Below, in pieces: positions 10,143 through 20,478 of a DNA stretch of 64,000 bases. Origin of the DNA: Datura wrightii (Eukaryota > Streptophyta > Magnoliopsida > Solanales > Solanaceae); assembly GCA_035772735.1 (NCBI GenBank), contig JASDFA010000001.1, forward strand, positions 92,777,501-92,841,500. The letters run 5' to 3'. The notes below the pieces were generated by a model. It saw only the letters and a list, made by a program, of their open reading frames with translations, was not told the DNA's origin and ran no database searches. Positions within the stretch are counted from its first letter, which is position 1. Every line of letters starts with the position of its first letter. Position numbers and translations under genes: made by a program.

Positions 10143-10192
10143 CAACGTGTCACGGAGGGTAACGCGGAGCCCCTCCTCCGTGACACGGAGCC
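10143..10192. repeat. LTR-type GC-rich inverted repeat inside element B (copy 2)
   Basis: The arms CGTGTCACGGAGG and CCTCCGTGACACG flank a short spacer containing AACGCGGAGC. The same arms and spacer core occur in both LTRs of B (about 5574-5620 and 13987-14033). A second internal copy with one arm mismatch is at about 10050-10090. Confidence 0.8.
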
Positions 10193-10445
10193 ATCGCCCC
10201 AGCTCACTGTCTCTTCATTTTATTCATTTTTTCATACCTTGCCTTTTCCTTCCCGATTCCGTGCATCTTTTTCTCCGTTTGACCTGAAAATCACCTCACT
10301 AAACAAAATTGGTCAGATTAATAGATTTCCCTAATTAAAATGAAAAATACTAACTAAAACGAAAAATTTTGTACTAAATCAAGAAAAAGAAAATTAAAAT
10401 AAAATCTAATTACACTTTACAAAATAAAAGAAAAAATATATATTT

Positions 10446-10463
10446 CACGGGTTGCCTCCCGTG
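10446..10463 (-). other. Post-pol hairpin of element B
   Basis: On the minus strand CACGGGAGGCAACCCGTG, a 6-bp stem with an AGGCAA loop, preceded by a GGCGCTG box. Element N has CATGGGAGGAAATCCATG after the same box at 56967-56984. The third stem pair changes from C-G to T-A, so pairing is kept. The position just after the gag-protease frame suggests a conserved RNA element of the 3' part of Athila-like transcripts. Confidence 0.6.
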
Positions 10464-10554
10464 CAGCGCCTGGTTTACCATCGCGGCTCGACGTCCTTTA
10501 TGCTCAATTATCCACTAGGGTGATGGACGATTTTTCACGATCATTGTCCTCCCC

Positions 10555-12000
10555 CTAGTAGTGCTCACCCTTATCTGGTGGTCTTCCCATCAACTCTCGG
10601 GAATCATTCATTTGTTTAGCATTCCCATGATCAATTACATTGATCACCGAGAGTTCTTCATTTACCATCGGGAGCTTGGGTGCTTTGTATACATCGAACA
10701 CCTCTACCTTGTCATGTGCTCGCATTGTAAGTTGACCCGCAGCCACGTCGATTAATGCTTTCCCGGTTGCCAAGAAGGGTCGTCCCAAAATAAATGGGAC
10801 TTCAGCGTCTGGTTCAAAATCCAGAACAATAAAATCAACCGGAAAAATGAGGGATCCCACTTGCACAAGCACATCCTCAACAATGCCATCCGGCCTAGCT
10901 AAGGATCTGTCTGCTAACTGCAAGATTACGGTTGTAGGTCTAGGACTCCCTAGACCCAACTTTCTGAATACCGAAGATGGCATCAGGTTTATGCTCGCCC
11001 CCAAGTCACACAATCCACGAGCTCGGATACTCTGCCCAATAGTAAGCTGGATAGTAAAACTTCCAGGGTCTTTTAACTTCGTAGGCAGTCTATTTTGGAT
11101 CCGAGAAGTGCATTCCTCCGTCAAAGCTACCGTGGCATACTCAGTCAAACGACTTTTGTTGGCCACGATGTCTTTAATATATTTGGCATATTTTGGCACT
11201 CCCTGCAAGACATCAACAAGAGGTAAATTAACATGTACCTGTTTAAGCACCTCCATAAATTTCTTGAAACACGCCTCCTCCTTGTGTTTCTTGAGTCGTT
11301 GAGGGAACGGGGGTGGAGGCCTTTCTGATTCAGCTTCTTTGGTCTTCCCCCTATCCGAAGTTTGTTCTTCCTCAACATCTGCTACTCCAGACTTTTGAGG
11401 TGGTCTTTCCGGTTCCACCTCCTTCAGCTGCAAACCACTCCTTGTGGTCACTGCATTTACCTGCTTCGGATTAGGATCCGTGTTGCTAGGCAGTCCTCCT
11501 CTGGGCCTTGTGTTTTGGGCACTGGCAAATTGCCCAAATTGATACTCAAGAGCCTTGGTCGCTAATTGATTGTTTTTCACTTCGGCTGCCAATTTAACAT
11601 AGTCAGCCTGCAATTGCGCCTGATTAGCGATCATGGTCTTGAACATTTCCTCAATGGTCGGTGATGGTGGTGGAGGAGGGGCATTGTGATTTCTGAATTG
11701 AGATTGGTAGTTCTGTTGCCCTCCTTGATTCCTGTGCATACCCTGACCTGAACTTTGGCCTTGTTGGTTGTTGCTACCCCACGAAAAATTTGGATGGTTC
11801 CTCCAATTTGAGTTGTAGCCGCTACCAAACTGCTGCTGATTTCTCTGTGCATTGCCCACAAAGTTAACAGAATCTGGGTTTGCTCCACAGCACTCAGCTG
11901 AGTGCTCACTGTTTCCACACACTTCACACCAAATTTGCTGGACCGCATTGACTGAAGCTGAAGGCTGGTTCAAGTTCATGTTGCTGAAGTGGTTGTTCAA
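10555..12000 (-). CDS. Gag C-terminus and aspartic protease of element B
   Basis: An open frame of about 481 codons, in the same frame as the upstream gag segment and separated from it only by a TAG (12003-12001). Counting from 12000, a zinc knuckle of form CX2CX4HX4C (CEVCGNSEHSAECC) is at residues 25-38. An N/Q/G-rich spacer follows, then a proline-rich stretch at 107-113. The retropepsin part has the catalytic DLGA at 332-335 and the ILGRPFL motif at 404-410. It ends with a TAG about 75 codons later, before any RT motif. Gag would coat the RNA and the protease would cut the polyprotein in the cytoplasmic particle. There is no own ATG at the start of this piece, so expression needs readthrough or the TAG is a recent lesion (probably CAG to TAG). 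Confidence 0.7.
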   Translation of the reverse strand: MNNHFSNMNLNQPSASVNAVQQIWCEVCGNSEHSAECCGANPDSVNFVGNAQRNQQQFGSGYNSNWRNHPNFSWGSNNQQGQSSGQGMHRNQGGQQNYQSQFRNHNAPPPPPSPTIEEMFKTMIANQAQLQADYVKLAAEVKNNQLATKALEYQFGQFASAQNTRPRGGLPSNTDPNPKQVNAVTTRSGLQLKEVEPERPPQKSGVADVEEEQTSDRGKTKEAESERPPPPFPQRLKKHKEEACFKKFMEVLKQVHVNLPLVDVLQGVPKYAKYIKDIVANKSRLTEYATVALTEECTSRIQNRLPTKLKDPGSFTIQLTIGQSIRARGLCDLGASINLMPSSVFRKLGLGSPRPTTVILQLADRSLARPDGIVEDVLVQVGSLIFPVDFIVLDFEPDAEVPFILGRPFLATGKALIDVAAGQLTMRAHDKVEVFDVYKAPKLPMVNEELSVINVIDHGNAKQMNDSRELMGRPPDKGEHY

Positions 12001-12762
12001 CTAATTCTGCAAGGCAGCTATCTGTGCAGCGATAGCTGTAAACCCATCCACTTCAAGCACTCCTGCTGCTTTCCTTACTCCACCTCGAGATGAGTCAGCA
12101 TTCCATTCTGGATTGCCCTGTGAAATCCGGTTGAGCAAAGTGTACAGCTCCTCATAAGTCTTTTCCAGCGCTTGCCCTCCAGCTGCTGAGTCTAGCAAAA
12201 TTTTAGTATGGGGTTCCAAACCCTCAATAAATGTGTGTACCAACACCTCATTGGACTGATGATGATGAGGACAGTCCCGCAACATGGATTTAAATCTTTC
12301 CCAGGCTTGATATAAATTTTCTCCCTCCCTCTGTTTGAAACTTAGAATTTGACTTCTAAGTCTGGCTGTTTTACTAGAGGGAAAAAATCTTATCAAGAAC
12401 TTTCGTGAAAGATCATCCCACGTTGATATAGAATTTGGTGGTTCAGATTTTAACCACCTCTTGGCTTCACCAAGTAAGGAAAACAGAAATAGTGTGAGCC
12501 GAACATAATCAGGTGACACTCCAGCGGGTATATAAGTGTCACTTATCTCCAAAAAGTTTTGGAGATGTTGTTGTGGGTCTTCATGAGGGAGACCGGTAAA
12601 TTGCCCGCTTGTGTGCAATAGTTGCACCATGTTCTTCTTTAGTTCAAATCTCCCTCCAGGCTCTGGTTTGCGGATACTTGAATGTACATTGTTGGCATGT
12701 GGGATTGCCACCTCGCCCACCGGCCTTGCTGCTGCTTCGTCGGGCACTAACACTGCCCTCAC
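12001..12762 (-). CDS. Gag N-terminal and core region of element B
   Basis: 254-codon frame ending at TAG 12003-12001. It carries the retrotransposon Gag core: GLPHEDPQQHLQNFLEI, RWLKSEP, ISTWDDLSRKFLIRFFP, and the QAWERFKSMLRDCPHH block near residues 160-176. Coding-like sequence extends upstream to about 12890 in the same frame (KDKELVESYIEPE) but is broken by a TAA at about 12774-12772 after ATGGAGCCA, so the true start is uncertain. An acceptor-like ATTTTGCAG (AG at 12917-12916) precedes this stretch. The product would form the virus-like particle. With two stops this copy of gag is probably not translated in full. Confidence 0.65.
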   Translation of the reverse strand: MRAVLVPDEAAARPVGEVAIPHANNVHSSIRKPEPGGRFELKKNMVQLLHTSGQFTGLPHEDPQQHLQNFLEISDTYIPAGVSPDYVRLTLFLFSLLGEAKRWLKSEPPNSISTWDDLSRKFLIRFFPSSKTARLRSQILSFKQREGENLYQAWERFKSMLRDCPHHHQSNEVLVHTFIEGLEPHTKILLDSAAGGQALEKTYEELYTLLNRISQGNPEWNADSSRGGVRKAAGVLEVDGFTAIAAQIAALQN

Positions 12763-13014
12763 AACCGGTGGATTTTATGGCTCCATTATAGTCTGTCTGA
12801 GCAACTGCAGCTTCTTTTGTAGAGCTTCTCTGCGTTTACTATGAAATTCACGTTCAGGCTCTATATAAGATTCCACCAGCTCCTTGTCCTTTGCCAGTGT
12901 TCACAGAAATCAAGTCTGCAAAATACAGGCTAAGACCAAGTTGTCAACACTTAATAAAATAAAACAAAAATACACTAAATTTACACTTAACACAATTTCA
13001 CCAATTGCCTAGTC

Positions 13015-13032
13015 TCCCCGGCAACGGCGCCA
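13015..13032 (-). other. Primer-binding site of element B (Asp-tRNA)
   Basis: Minus-strand TGGCGCCGTTGCCGGGGA is a full 18-nt complement of the 3' end of plant Asp-tRNA. It begins six bases after the end of the 5' LTR. This primer choice is typical of Athila elements. Confidence 0.92.
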
Positions 13033-13038
13033 AAAACT

Positions 13039-14465
13039 TGTTCGGTGCTGTGGTAGGGGTTAAAAACTGACACGCAAGTGCACGTGGTCAAACAAGTAAT
13101 AAAGTGGCTAAGTAAGCCATGTATCGAACCAAGGAGACTTTGGATAAGTAAAAATTGCTCAAGTATACTATATTCTATCTTACTTCTATATATGCTGACA
13201 ACAACATAACCAAAAGTTAAATAATTTTGTTTATAAATTATATACTAAAAATATTAACAAATATATACTTTGAATTTAAACTATGGATATGAGCATGCCA
13301 AGGTTAAGAATAAGTAATGAACTTGATTATAATCATAATTCGGTTATTCTTCTCTTCTAGTTGCTAGCCAAGAACATTAGCCAAGAGATTAAAACTCTCG
13401 TATTTAATCTCACTTAAGAATCATAAACCATCCGTCTACATTTCTGTGATCAAATGCAATTTATGACCTCGCAATACAATTCCGGTTCCTAAATTGACTA
13501 ATACGGCTTTCAAGTATATTTCTATCAGGAAAGCACATCAGAACCCAATTTTCCCAAATCAAGTTAAGAACAATACCCTATTAATTCACAACTTTCCAAT
13601 TCCGTGCTCTCTCGAGTGAAATCAGACTTTTTAGATGAACATTAATGTCGGCCACACACTAATGCAGTAGAAACAAGAATTAATAGAACAACATAGAAGA
13701 AGAAGATGAAAAACCATACAATTCAATAATCAAAATTCATCACCATTGTTCATAACCTCAGCAAGGAAGAGAATTAGCCACTCATTTGTGGATTAATCAT
13801 CCTAAAACAAGTGTTAATCATACAAACAATTGATTGAAAGAAGAAAGAAAGAGAGAAAAACCCTTAGCTTTTTCGTCCCTCAACTGCCTGTAACCCACGT
13901 CCTTGCTCCACCAAGTCTGAATTCATTAAAAACAAGCCTAAGTGTTCTATTTATACTATTGGGAATTTTTCCCGGAATAACAACCAACGTGTCACGGAGG
14001 CCAACGCGGAGCACTGCCTCCGTGACACGGCGTGGACGCGGACCCTCACTGGAAATCTGGGGTCCGGGAATAAAGCCTCAACGTGGCACGGTATGCAACG
14101 CGGTGGCTTGCCTCCGTGCCACGGAGCTGTCGCAAGGCTCCACTGGAAATTGACAATTAAATCACCCTCCAGGCAGTGTGCCTCCGCGATGGTAGCGTGG
14201 CACGGCTCCATCGCGGAGCCCCTTTATATTGTGCAGTCCAATGTCTTTTTCGTGCTCGCATCCAAGTCCAACTCCGATATTGTTCCAACATGCATTTTAG
14301 CTCCTCAAAATCATGTTTTACCTACAAAACAATGCTAATCATGTTGTTTAGTATAAATTCACATTTTATTACCAATTACATGAAAATGTATACACATTGC
14401 ACAATAAACAAGACGAAAATGATACGTTTGATTATCACTTGGGCATATAAATCTGCCCAAGATCA
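13039..14465 (-). repeat. 5' LTR of element B
   Basis: 1427 bp, near-identical to 4626-6052. TG is at 14465-14464 on the minus strand and CA at 13040-13039. It is flanked on the right by the target duplication TTCAC (14466-14470). Confidence 0.9.
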
Positions 14466-14470
14466 TTCAC

Positions 14471-15155
14471 TCGTTTGTCCAAGTACACACCAGAGTTAGT
14501 GGTTGATCAGAGAGCTCGAGTGAACAGGTTTGTTCATAGAGTGGTGGACTATCCAGACAAGGACTACCAGACTGCGATGCTTCATCAGGATATGGATTTT
14601 CCTCAAATAGTCTTGCACGCCCAGTAGATGGAGGCGTTGCATGTGAGGGAGAGAGAGGCCAAGAGGGCAAAGCCAGGCAGTTATGGGTTGTCTCAGCAGA
14701 GACTAGGTGGTGGGCACCGTAAGTAGTCCCACCAGAGATTGTCAGCCCCAGCATCATCGGCTATGAGTGTGCCATCAAGATCTAGGCACGACCATAGAGG
14801 ACGAGTATCAAGCTTTAGAGGCTAGAGCAGTAAGCCCACATATTCCAGTATCCCAATTTGCGACAGGTGTGGCTGGAGACACACGAGTTAGTGTTTGGCG
14901 GGTACAGGTACTTGCTTTGGGTGTTGGAAGACCAGACATATGCTCAGATATTGCCCAGCAGCTAGACAGGGCAATGATAGGGGCCTAGGCCCAGCTTCCA
15001 GTTCAACGACTCCACCAGCACGCCCAGCTCAACAGGGGGAATCTACTAGCACAGGTGGCGGTCAGCACTAAAATAGATTATATGCCCTAGCAACCCGCCA
15101 GGAGAAGGAGGTCTCCCCGAATGTAGTCACTGGTATGTTATGAGTATTCCATCTT
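14471..15155 (+). pseudogene. gag of element A, C-terminal part (broken)
   Basis: Continues the Gag of A after element B (SKYTPELVVDQRARVNRF, then KDYQTAMLHQDMDFPQIV). Stops and frameshifts interrupt it. A nucleocapsid zinc knuckle CFGCWKTRHMLRYC (CX2CX4HX4C) is intact at 14913-14954, and a degenerate first knuckle lies at about 14858-14895. The knuckles would have bound the genomic RNA. Confidence 0.75.
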
Positions 15156-18100
15156 GATGTATATGCATTGGTAGATCCAAGGGCTACTTTATCTTTGGTG
15201 ATGCCCTATGTTGCTAGTAGTTTCAAAGTCAGTCCCAAAACCTTATCAGAACCCTTCTCAGTCTCTACTCCAGTCAGTGATTCAATTATAGCTCGACGGT
15301 TGTATAGAAATTTCCCTATCACAGTTCTTCATAAAATCACCTTAGCAAATCTAGTAGAGTTAGCTATGACCGACTTTGATGTTATCCTCTACATGGATTA
15401 GATATTTGCATGCTATGCATCAGTTAATTGTAGAACCCGTGTGGTAGAGTTCCGATTTCCAGGTGAGCCAATCCTAGAGTGGAAGGTAGTTCAACTATGC
15501 CTGTAGGTCATTTTATCTCCTACCTTAAGGCTAGAAAGATGATCTCTAAGGGTTGCATTCACCATCTAGTTAGGGTTGAGGATGCTACGTCTGAGATCCC
15601 AACTATCTAGTCAGTTCCAATAATATGTGAGTATTAAGAAATGTTCCCAGATGATCTACTGGGAATCCCTCTTGAGAGGGAAATTGATTTTAGTATTAAC
15701 CTTCTTCCCGATACGTAGCCTATATCTATTCCTCCATACAGAGTGGCTCCAGCCGAGCTAAAGGAGTTGAAGGAGCAGTTGAAATACCTCCTAGACAAGG
15801 GTTTCATCAGACCTAGCAAATCCCCGTGGGGTGCCCCAGTTCTCTTTGTCCGAAAGAAATATGGTTCTCTTCGTATGTGTATTGATTATCGGCAATTGAA
15901 CAAGGTCACCGTCAAGAACAGGTATCCACTCCCCAGAATTGATGATTTTGTTTGACCAGCTTCAAGGTGCTAAGTGCTTTTCGAAGATAGACCTCATATC
16001 CAGATACCATCAGCTCAGGGTTCGAGAGAGTGACATCCCGAAGTCAACCTTCAGGATGCGATATGGTCATTATGAGTTTGCAGTTATGTCTTTTCAACTA
16101 ACTAATGCTCCTGCAGCTTTTATGGATTTGATGAACAGAGTGTTCAAGCCATACTTAGATATGTTTGTGGTTGTGTTCATAGATGATATCTTGATATACT
16201 CTCTGAGTGAGGAGGACCATGCTGCTCATTTGAGGGTGGTGCTACAGACTCTTACTGATTGCCAATTATATGCTAAATTCAGCAAGTGCGAGTTTTGGTT
16301 GAACTCGGTGACATTTTTGGGTCATGTGGTGTCAAATAAGGGTGTACAGGTAGACTCTCAAAAGATAGAAACGGTGAAGATAGGCCTAGACCGGTGAATC
16401 CTTCGGATATTAGGAGTTTCTTAGGCTTAGCTAGTTATTATCGGAGATTTATTGAGGGGTTTTCATCCATCGCAGCCCCATTGACCAAATTGACCCAAAA
16501 GAAGGTGAAGTTTCATTGGTCGAAGGCTTGTGAGAGGAGCTTTCAGGAGTTGAAGACTCGACTCACCTCAGCACTGGTGTTAACCCTACCGGAGAATATT
16601 GATGGGTTTGTGGTTTATTGTGATGCTTCTAGGATCATCCTTGGTTGTGTATTGATGCAACATGGTAAAGTGATAGCATACACTTCTAGGCAACTGAAGC
16701 TTCATGAGAAGAATTACCCGACTCATGATCTTGAATTGGCGTCAGCGGTATTTTCTCTAAAGATATGGAGAGACTATTTTTATGGGGTCCATGTAGATGT
16801 GTTTACGGTCTACAAAAGCCTATAATATGTGTTTACTCAAAAGGACCAAAATCTGCGGCAAAGAATGTGGTTGGAGCTACTCAAGGATTATGATATGAGT
16901 GTCCTTTACCATCCGGGAAAGGCTAATGTAGTAGTAGATGTTCTTAGTAGGCTCTCTATGGAGAGTGTGTCCCATGTGGAGGGGGGAGGAAGCAGCTAGT
17001 GAAGGATGTGCATCAACTTGCACGATTGGGAATTCGTTTGGTTGACTCATACGATGGTGGAGTTATTGTTCAGAATGGAACATAATCATCCTTGGTGACT
17101 AATGTGAAAGGTAACAAGACGAGGACCCTCTTTCGGTAAAGTTGAAGGAGGCCGTCCAGAATCAAAAGGTAGAGGTCTTCTCCAAGGGGGGGATGGAGTG
17201 CTTCGATATCATGGTTGCTTATGTGTTCCGTATGTTGATGATTTGAGAGATTGGATATTGCACGAGGCTCATGGTTCCAAGTATTCCGTACATCCAGGTT
17301 CCACCAAGATGTATCGTGACTTACGGGAAGTCTATTGGTTGAATGGCATAAAGAAGGACATAGCAGAATTTGTGGCTAAGTGTTCGAGTAGTCAGCATGT
17401 GAAGGTTGAGCATCAAAGACCTAGAGGTGTGCTTCAAGATATTAGCATTCCTACTTGAAAGTGGGAAGAGATCAATATGGACTTCATTACAGTTTTGCCT
17501 CGCACTCATCGGCTATATGACTCCATTTGGGTTATTGTAGATAGGTTGACCAAAGTATCTCATTTATCTACTAGTCAAAACTACCGATTTAGCAGAGGAT
17601 TATGATAAGTTGTACATTCAAGAGCTAGTTCGGTTTCATGGAGTGCCCTTGTCCATCATATCGGATAGAGGTACTCAGTTTACCTCCCAATTTTGGAGAT
17701 CGTTTCAAAAAGGACTTGGCACTCAGGTAAAGCTCAGTACAGCATTTCACCCACAAACGGATGGTCAGGCGGCGCAAACTATTCAGACTCTCAAGGACAT
17801 GTTGAGAGCATGGGTGATTGACTTCAAGGGTAGTTGGGATGATCATTTGCCTCTCATTGAATTTGTGTATAACAACAGCTACCATTCCAGCATTTAGATG
17901 GCTCTGTTTGGCTCTCTATGGGCGGAGATGTAGATTACCTATTGGATTGTTTAAAGTCGGTGAAGCTGCATTGATAGGACCAGATTCAATCCATGAGTCC
18001 ATGGAGAAAGTTTAGCTTATAAGGAACAGGTTGAAAACAACTCAAAGTCGCTAAAAGTCCTATGCGGATGTGAGAAGGAGAGAACTTGAGTTTTAAGTCG

Positions 18101-18560
18101 ACGATTGGGTGTTTCTAAAGGTGTCTCCCATGAAGGGAGTGATGAGGTTTGGAAAGTAAGGGAAACTCAATCCCGGTTATGTTGGCCCGTACCGAATTAT
18201 GAAACGGGTTGGCAAGGTATTACATGAGTTGGAGTTGCCCTCAGAATTAGCTTCAGTACATCAAGTTTTCCATGTATCACTCTTAAAGAAGTGTTTGGGT
18301 GATCCATCTCTAGGTGTTTCAGTAGACAGTGTCGGTGTGAAAAAAAGTCTTAGTTATGAAGAGGTTACGATGGAAATATTGGATCATTAGGTTCGAAGGC
18401 TAAGAAACAACGAAGTAGCCTCAGTCAAGGTTTTGTGGAGGAATCAGCATGTTGAGGGAGCTACATGGGAAGCCGAAGCAGATATGATGGCTAAATACCC
18501 GCATTTATTCCCTACCGGCTCAGTTTCAGCTTTAGGTATCAGTTTCCTCCTTAATACTCT
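15156..18560 (+). pseudogene. pol of element A (protease-RT-RNase H-integrase-chromodomain), inactive
   Basis: Domains in order. Protease about 15160-15480, with the active-site DxGA changed to DPRA. RT about 15700-16350, with LRMCIDYRQLN and catalytic FIDDI present but a frameshift near 15948. A second frameshift lies near 16385. RNase H about 16394-16960 keeps VVYCDAS, but the FTDHKSL aspartate is replaced (FTVYKSL). Integrase about 17200-18020 has a zinc-binding HHCC in which the last cysteine is lost (CSSS), SDRGTQFTS is kept, and the catalytic glutamate is replaced (GQAAQT instead of GQAER). A chromodomain-like end at about 18420-18500 reads VKVLWRNQHVEGATWE. Several in-frame stops remain. 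The tail would have guided integration to chromatin in related active elements. Confidence 0.85.
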
Positions 18561-18766
18561 TTTTAGTTTCATATTCAGTTCATGTGTCCCAGTTCTTTCA
18601 TGTCAAAGTATGTATGTATGATTCGTGAATTCAGTTCAGTCTTGCAGTTCGAATTGGAGTTAGTCACTATGTCAATTTTCAGCATGTATGTTTAGTATTT
18701 GAGTATGATGATTGAATTTCTCTGCTTTTCTTTATGATTTCCAACTTTCGAGGATGAATTTTTCCC

Positions 18767-18779
18767 AAGGGGGAGATAT
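18767..18779 (+). other. Polypurine tract of element A
   Basis: AAGGGGGAGATAT directly before the 3' LTR, with TTCGAGGATGAA at 18747-18758 upstream. Confidence 0.8.
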
Positions 18780-20434
18780 TGTTATACCTCGAACACCCTG
18801 AGATCAGATCGGGGAATTGAAATAGAGAAAATAGAATTTTCTGCACCAAGTCACAAAACGATCGTCCCGTGACCCATCAGGATGACCACGAGTCGTTAAG
18901 TGACTCGCGGTGAGGAGTTGGACTTAGTTGGAAAATTCAAGTTTTGAGTAATAACGGGCATGACCACGAGTCATGGTCATACCCACGACTCGTTAGGTCA
19001 GCCATAGTCAACGTTGATGGAAGGAATAAGAGAAGTTGGACAGTGCACTTGAAGGGTCCTCACCACAACTCGTTGGGTACACCACGAGTCGTGGTGTCAC
19101 CAGTGGTGACACCTAATTAGTTTCTGGCAGTTAGGATAACGGGAGGTGACCACGAGTCGTGATCACCGGCAACGAATCATAGGGTGCCTCGTGGTGACAA
19201 CCTAGATGAAATTTCCAGTGTAGGCAATGGATGAAGACCACAAGTCGAGGCCATGGACAACAACATATCAAGTCCCTCATTGTGACTGGCAGTCTGTTTT
19301 TCCCTGCGAGTTTATTAAGGGCTTTTCCATAATTCCTATGATCCTATGGCCTATAATACATCATTTTAAGCTCAGAATAGTAAGTTTTAAGGAGGGTAAG
19401 TTCATTCTAAGTTATTCCTAATTCATGCATGCAAGCTTAGAAGTCTAGAGAGGTGATCAAGCTTAATTTCTTCCAAGTTCTTCCTCAATTATTCCTTGGG
19501 AAATCAAAAAAGTTGTAGAATCAGATTCTCTCAGGTATGTAAGATTATAAATGGGTGAAATTGTTCACACCTATGCCCAATCCCTCTCTAATTCATGAAA
19601 ATCAACATGTTAATTCTATGGGGTTTTAACCCAATGCATGAATTTCCTAAGTTTCTACCATTGGTATGATCTAAGCATGTTTCTATCGTTGAATTATGAT
19701 TCATGGGAAACTTTTACAATGTTTTAAATTATAAATTATGTTTTCAAATTCTCTAAACTATGATGCCCATCCATGAATGTTCATGAAAGTTGAGATACAT
19801 GATATGTATGTTCAAGTATGATGCGATGTTCATGAAGAAAGTATAATTTCGCAATACACATGATTTGTTCGTGTTTTCAAAGTGAATCAAGTTGATTTCA
19901 AGCATGTTTAAGTATTGGTCAAGCCCATATGATCAAGTATGTTTTAAGATTTCAAGAATTAGCTTACCACACGGTTTTGGAGTCAAGACTCCCATTATTT
20001 CATCTTGTGGTATTATTTGAGGCAAGGCTCCTCATGTTATGAATTCAGATTATGCATGTATATTATTATTCAGCTTCGTCACTAAATGATGGTTAGCTTC
20101 GTTGAAAAATAATGGAGAGCATATGCATATTTTTGGGAGTAGTTTCTAGAACCGAGTAGGCTAAGGGTCAGTCAACCCTATGCCTCAGAACTACGAGCCA
20201 ATGTAGGTATAATAAGATTATTTGGGACCTTCTTTGTGAGCTTTCCCCTGCCCTAAGGGGCCTTCAACTTGATATCGATATCATGTAGCGGCCTTATCCC
20301 TGTCAAGGCCTTGGACAGCTCTGCCCACTTGAGTGTTATAGTCGAGACCACGTAAGCTCTATCGTGGTAATATCGGTTATATGATGAGTAACCCATTATT
20401 CCTCATGATTTCAGTTATGCATGTTTATCATTCA

Positions 20435-20478
<44 letters not shown>

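Larger units (their letters stand above)
9145..10554 (-). other. Non-coding region between gag-protease and ORF3 of element B
   Basis: 1.4 kb without a protein-like frame, in the place where RT-RH-INT would lie in a full element. In minus-strand order it holds: a hairpin (10463-10446), an AT-rich stretch with TATATA (about 10443-10436), two copies of the GC-rich inverted repeat also found in the LTR (about 10192-10143 and 10090-10050), a donor-like AAAG|GTATGT (GT at 9851-9850), a third PPT-like motif (9240-9229), and an acceptor-like GTTGACAG (AG at 9151-9150). The layout resembles a leader and intron for ORF3. Confidence 0.6.
4626..14465 (-). mobile_element. Element B: young Athila-like LTR element with gag-protease and a third ORF but no RT/RH/INT
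   Basis: Two LTRs of identical length (13039-14465 as 5', 4626-6052 as 3' on the minus strand) flank a 6986-bp interior. A perfect 5-bp target duplication TTCAC (4621-4625 and 14466-14470) shows insertion into the gag of element A. By eye the LTRs differ at about 24 of 1427 positions with no indels. Minus-strand order: 5' LTR, Asp-tRNA PBS (13032-13015), gag-protease (to 10555), 1.4 kb non-coding, ORF3 (9144-7924), 1.9 kb non-coding, PPT, 3' LTR. No trace of reverse transcriptase, RNase H or integrase is present. Transposition must have depended on enzymes supplied by a related autonomous element. Confidence 0.88.

Noticed and set aside
13015..13032. Match to the 3' end of Asp-tRNA (also 56769-56786), and to Met-tRNA at 23651
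   Set aside because: Only primer-binding sites next to LTRs. No cloverleaf surrounds them, so they are not tRNA genes.
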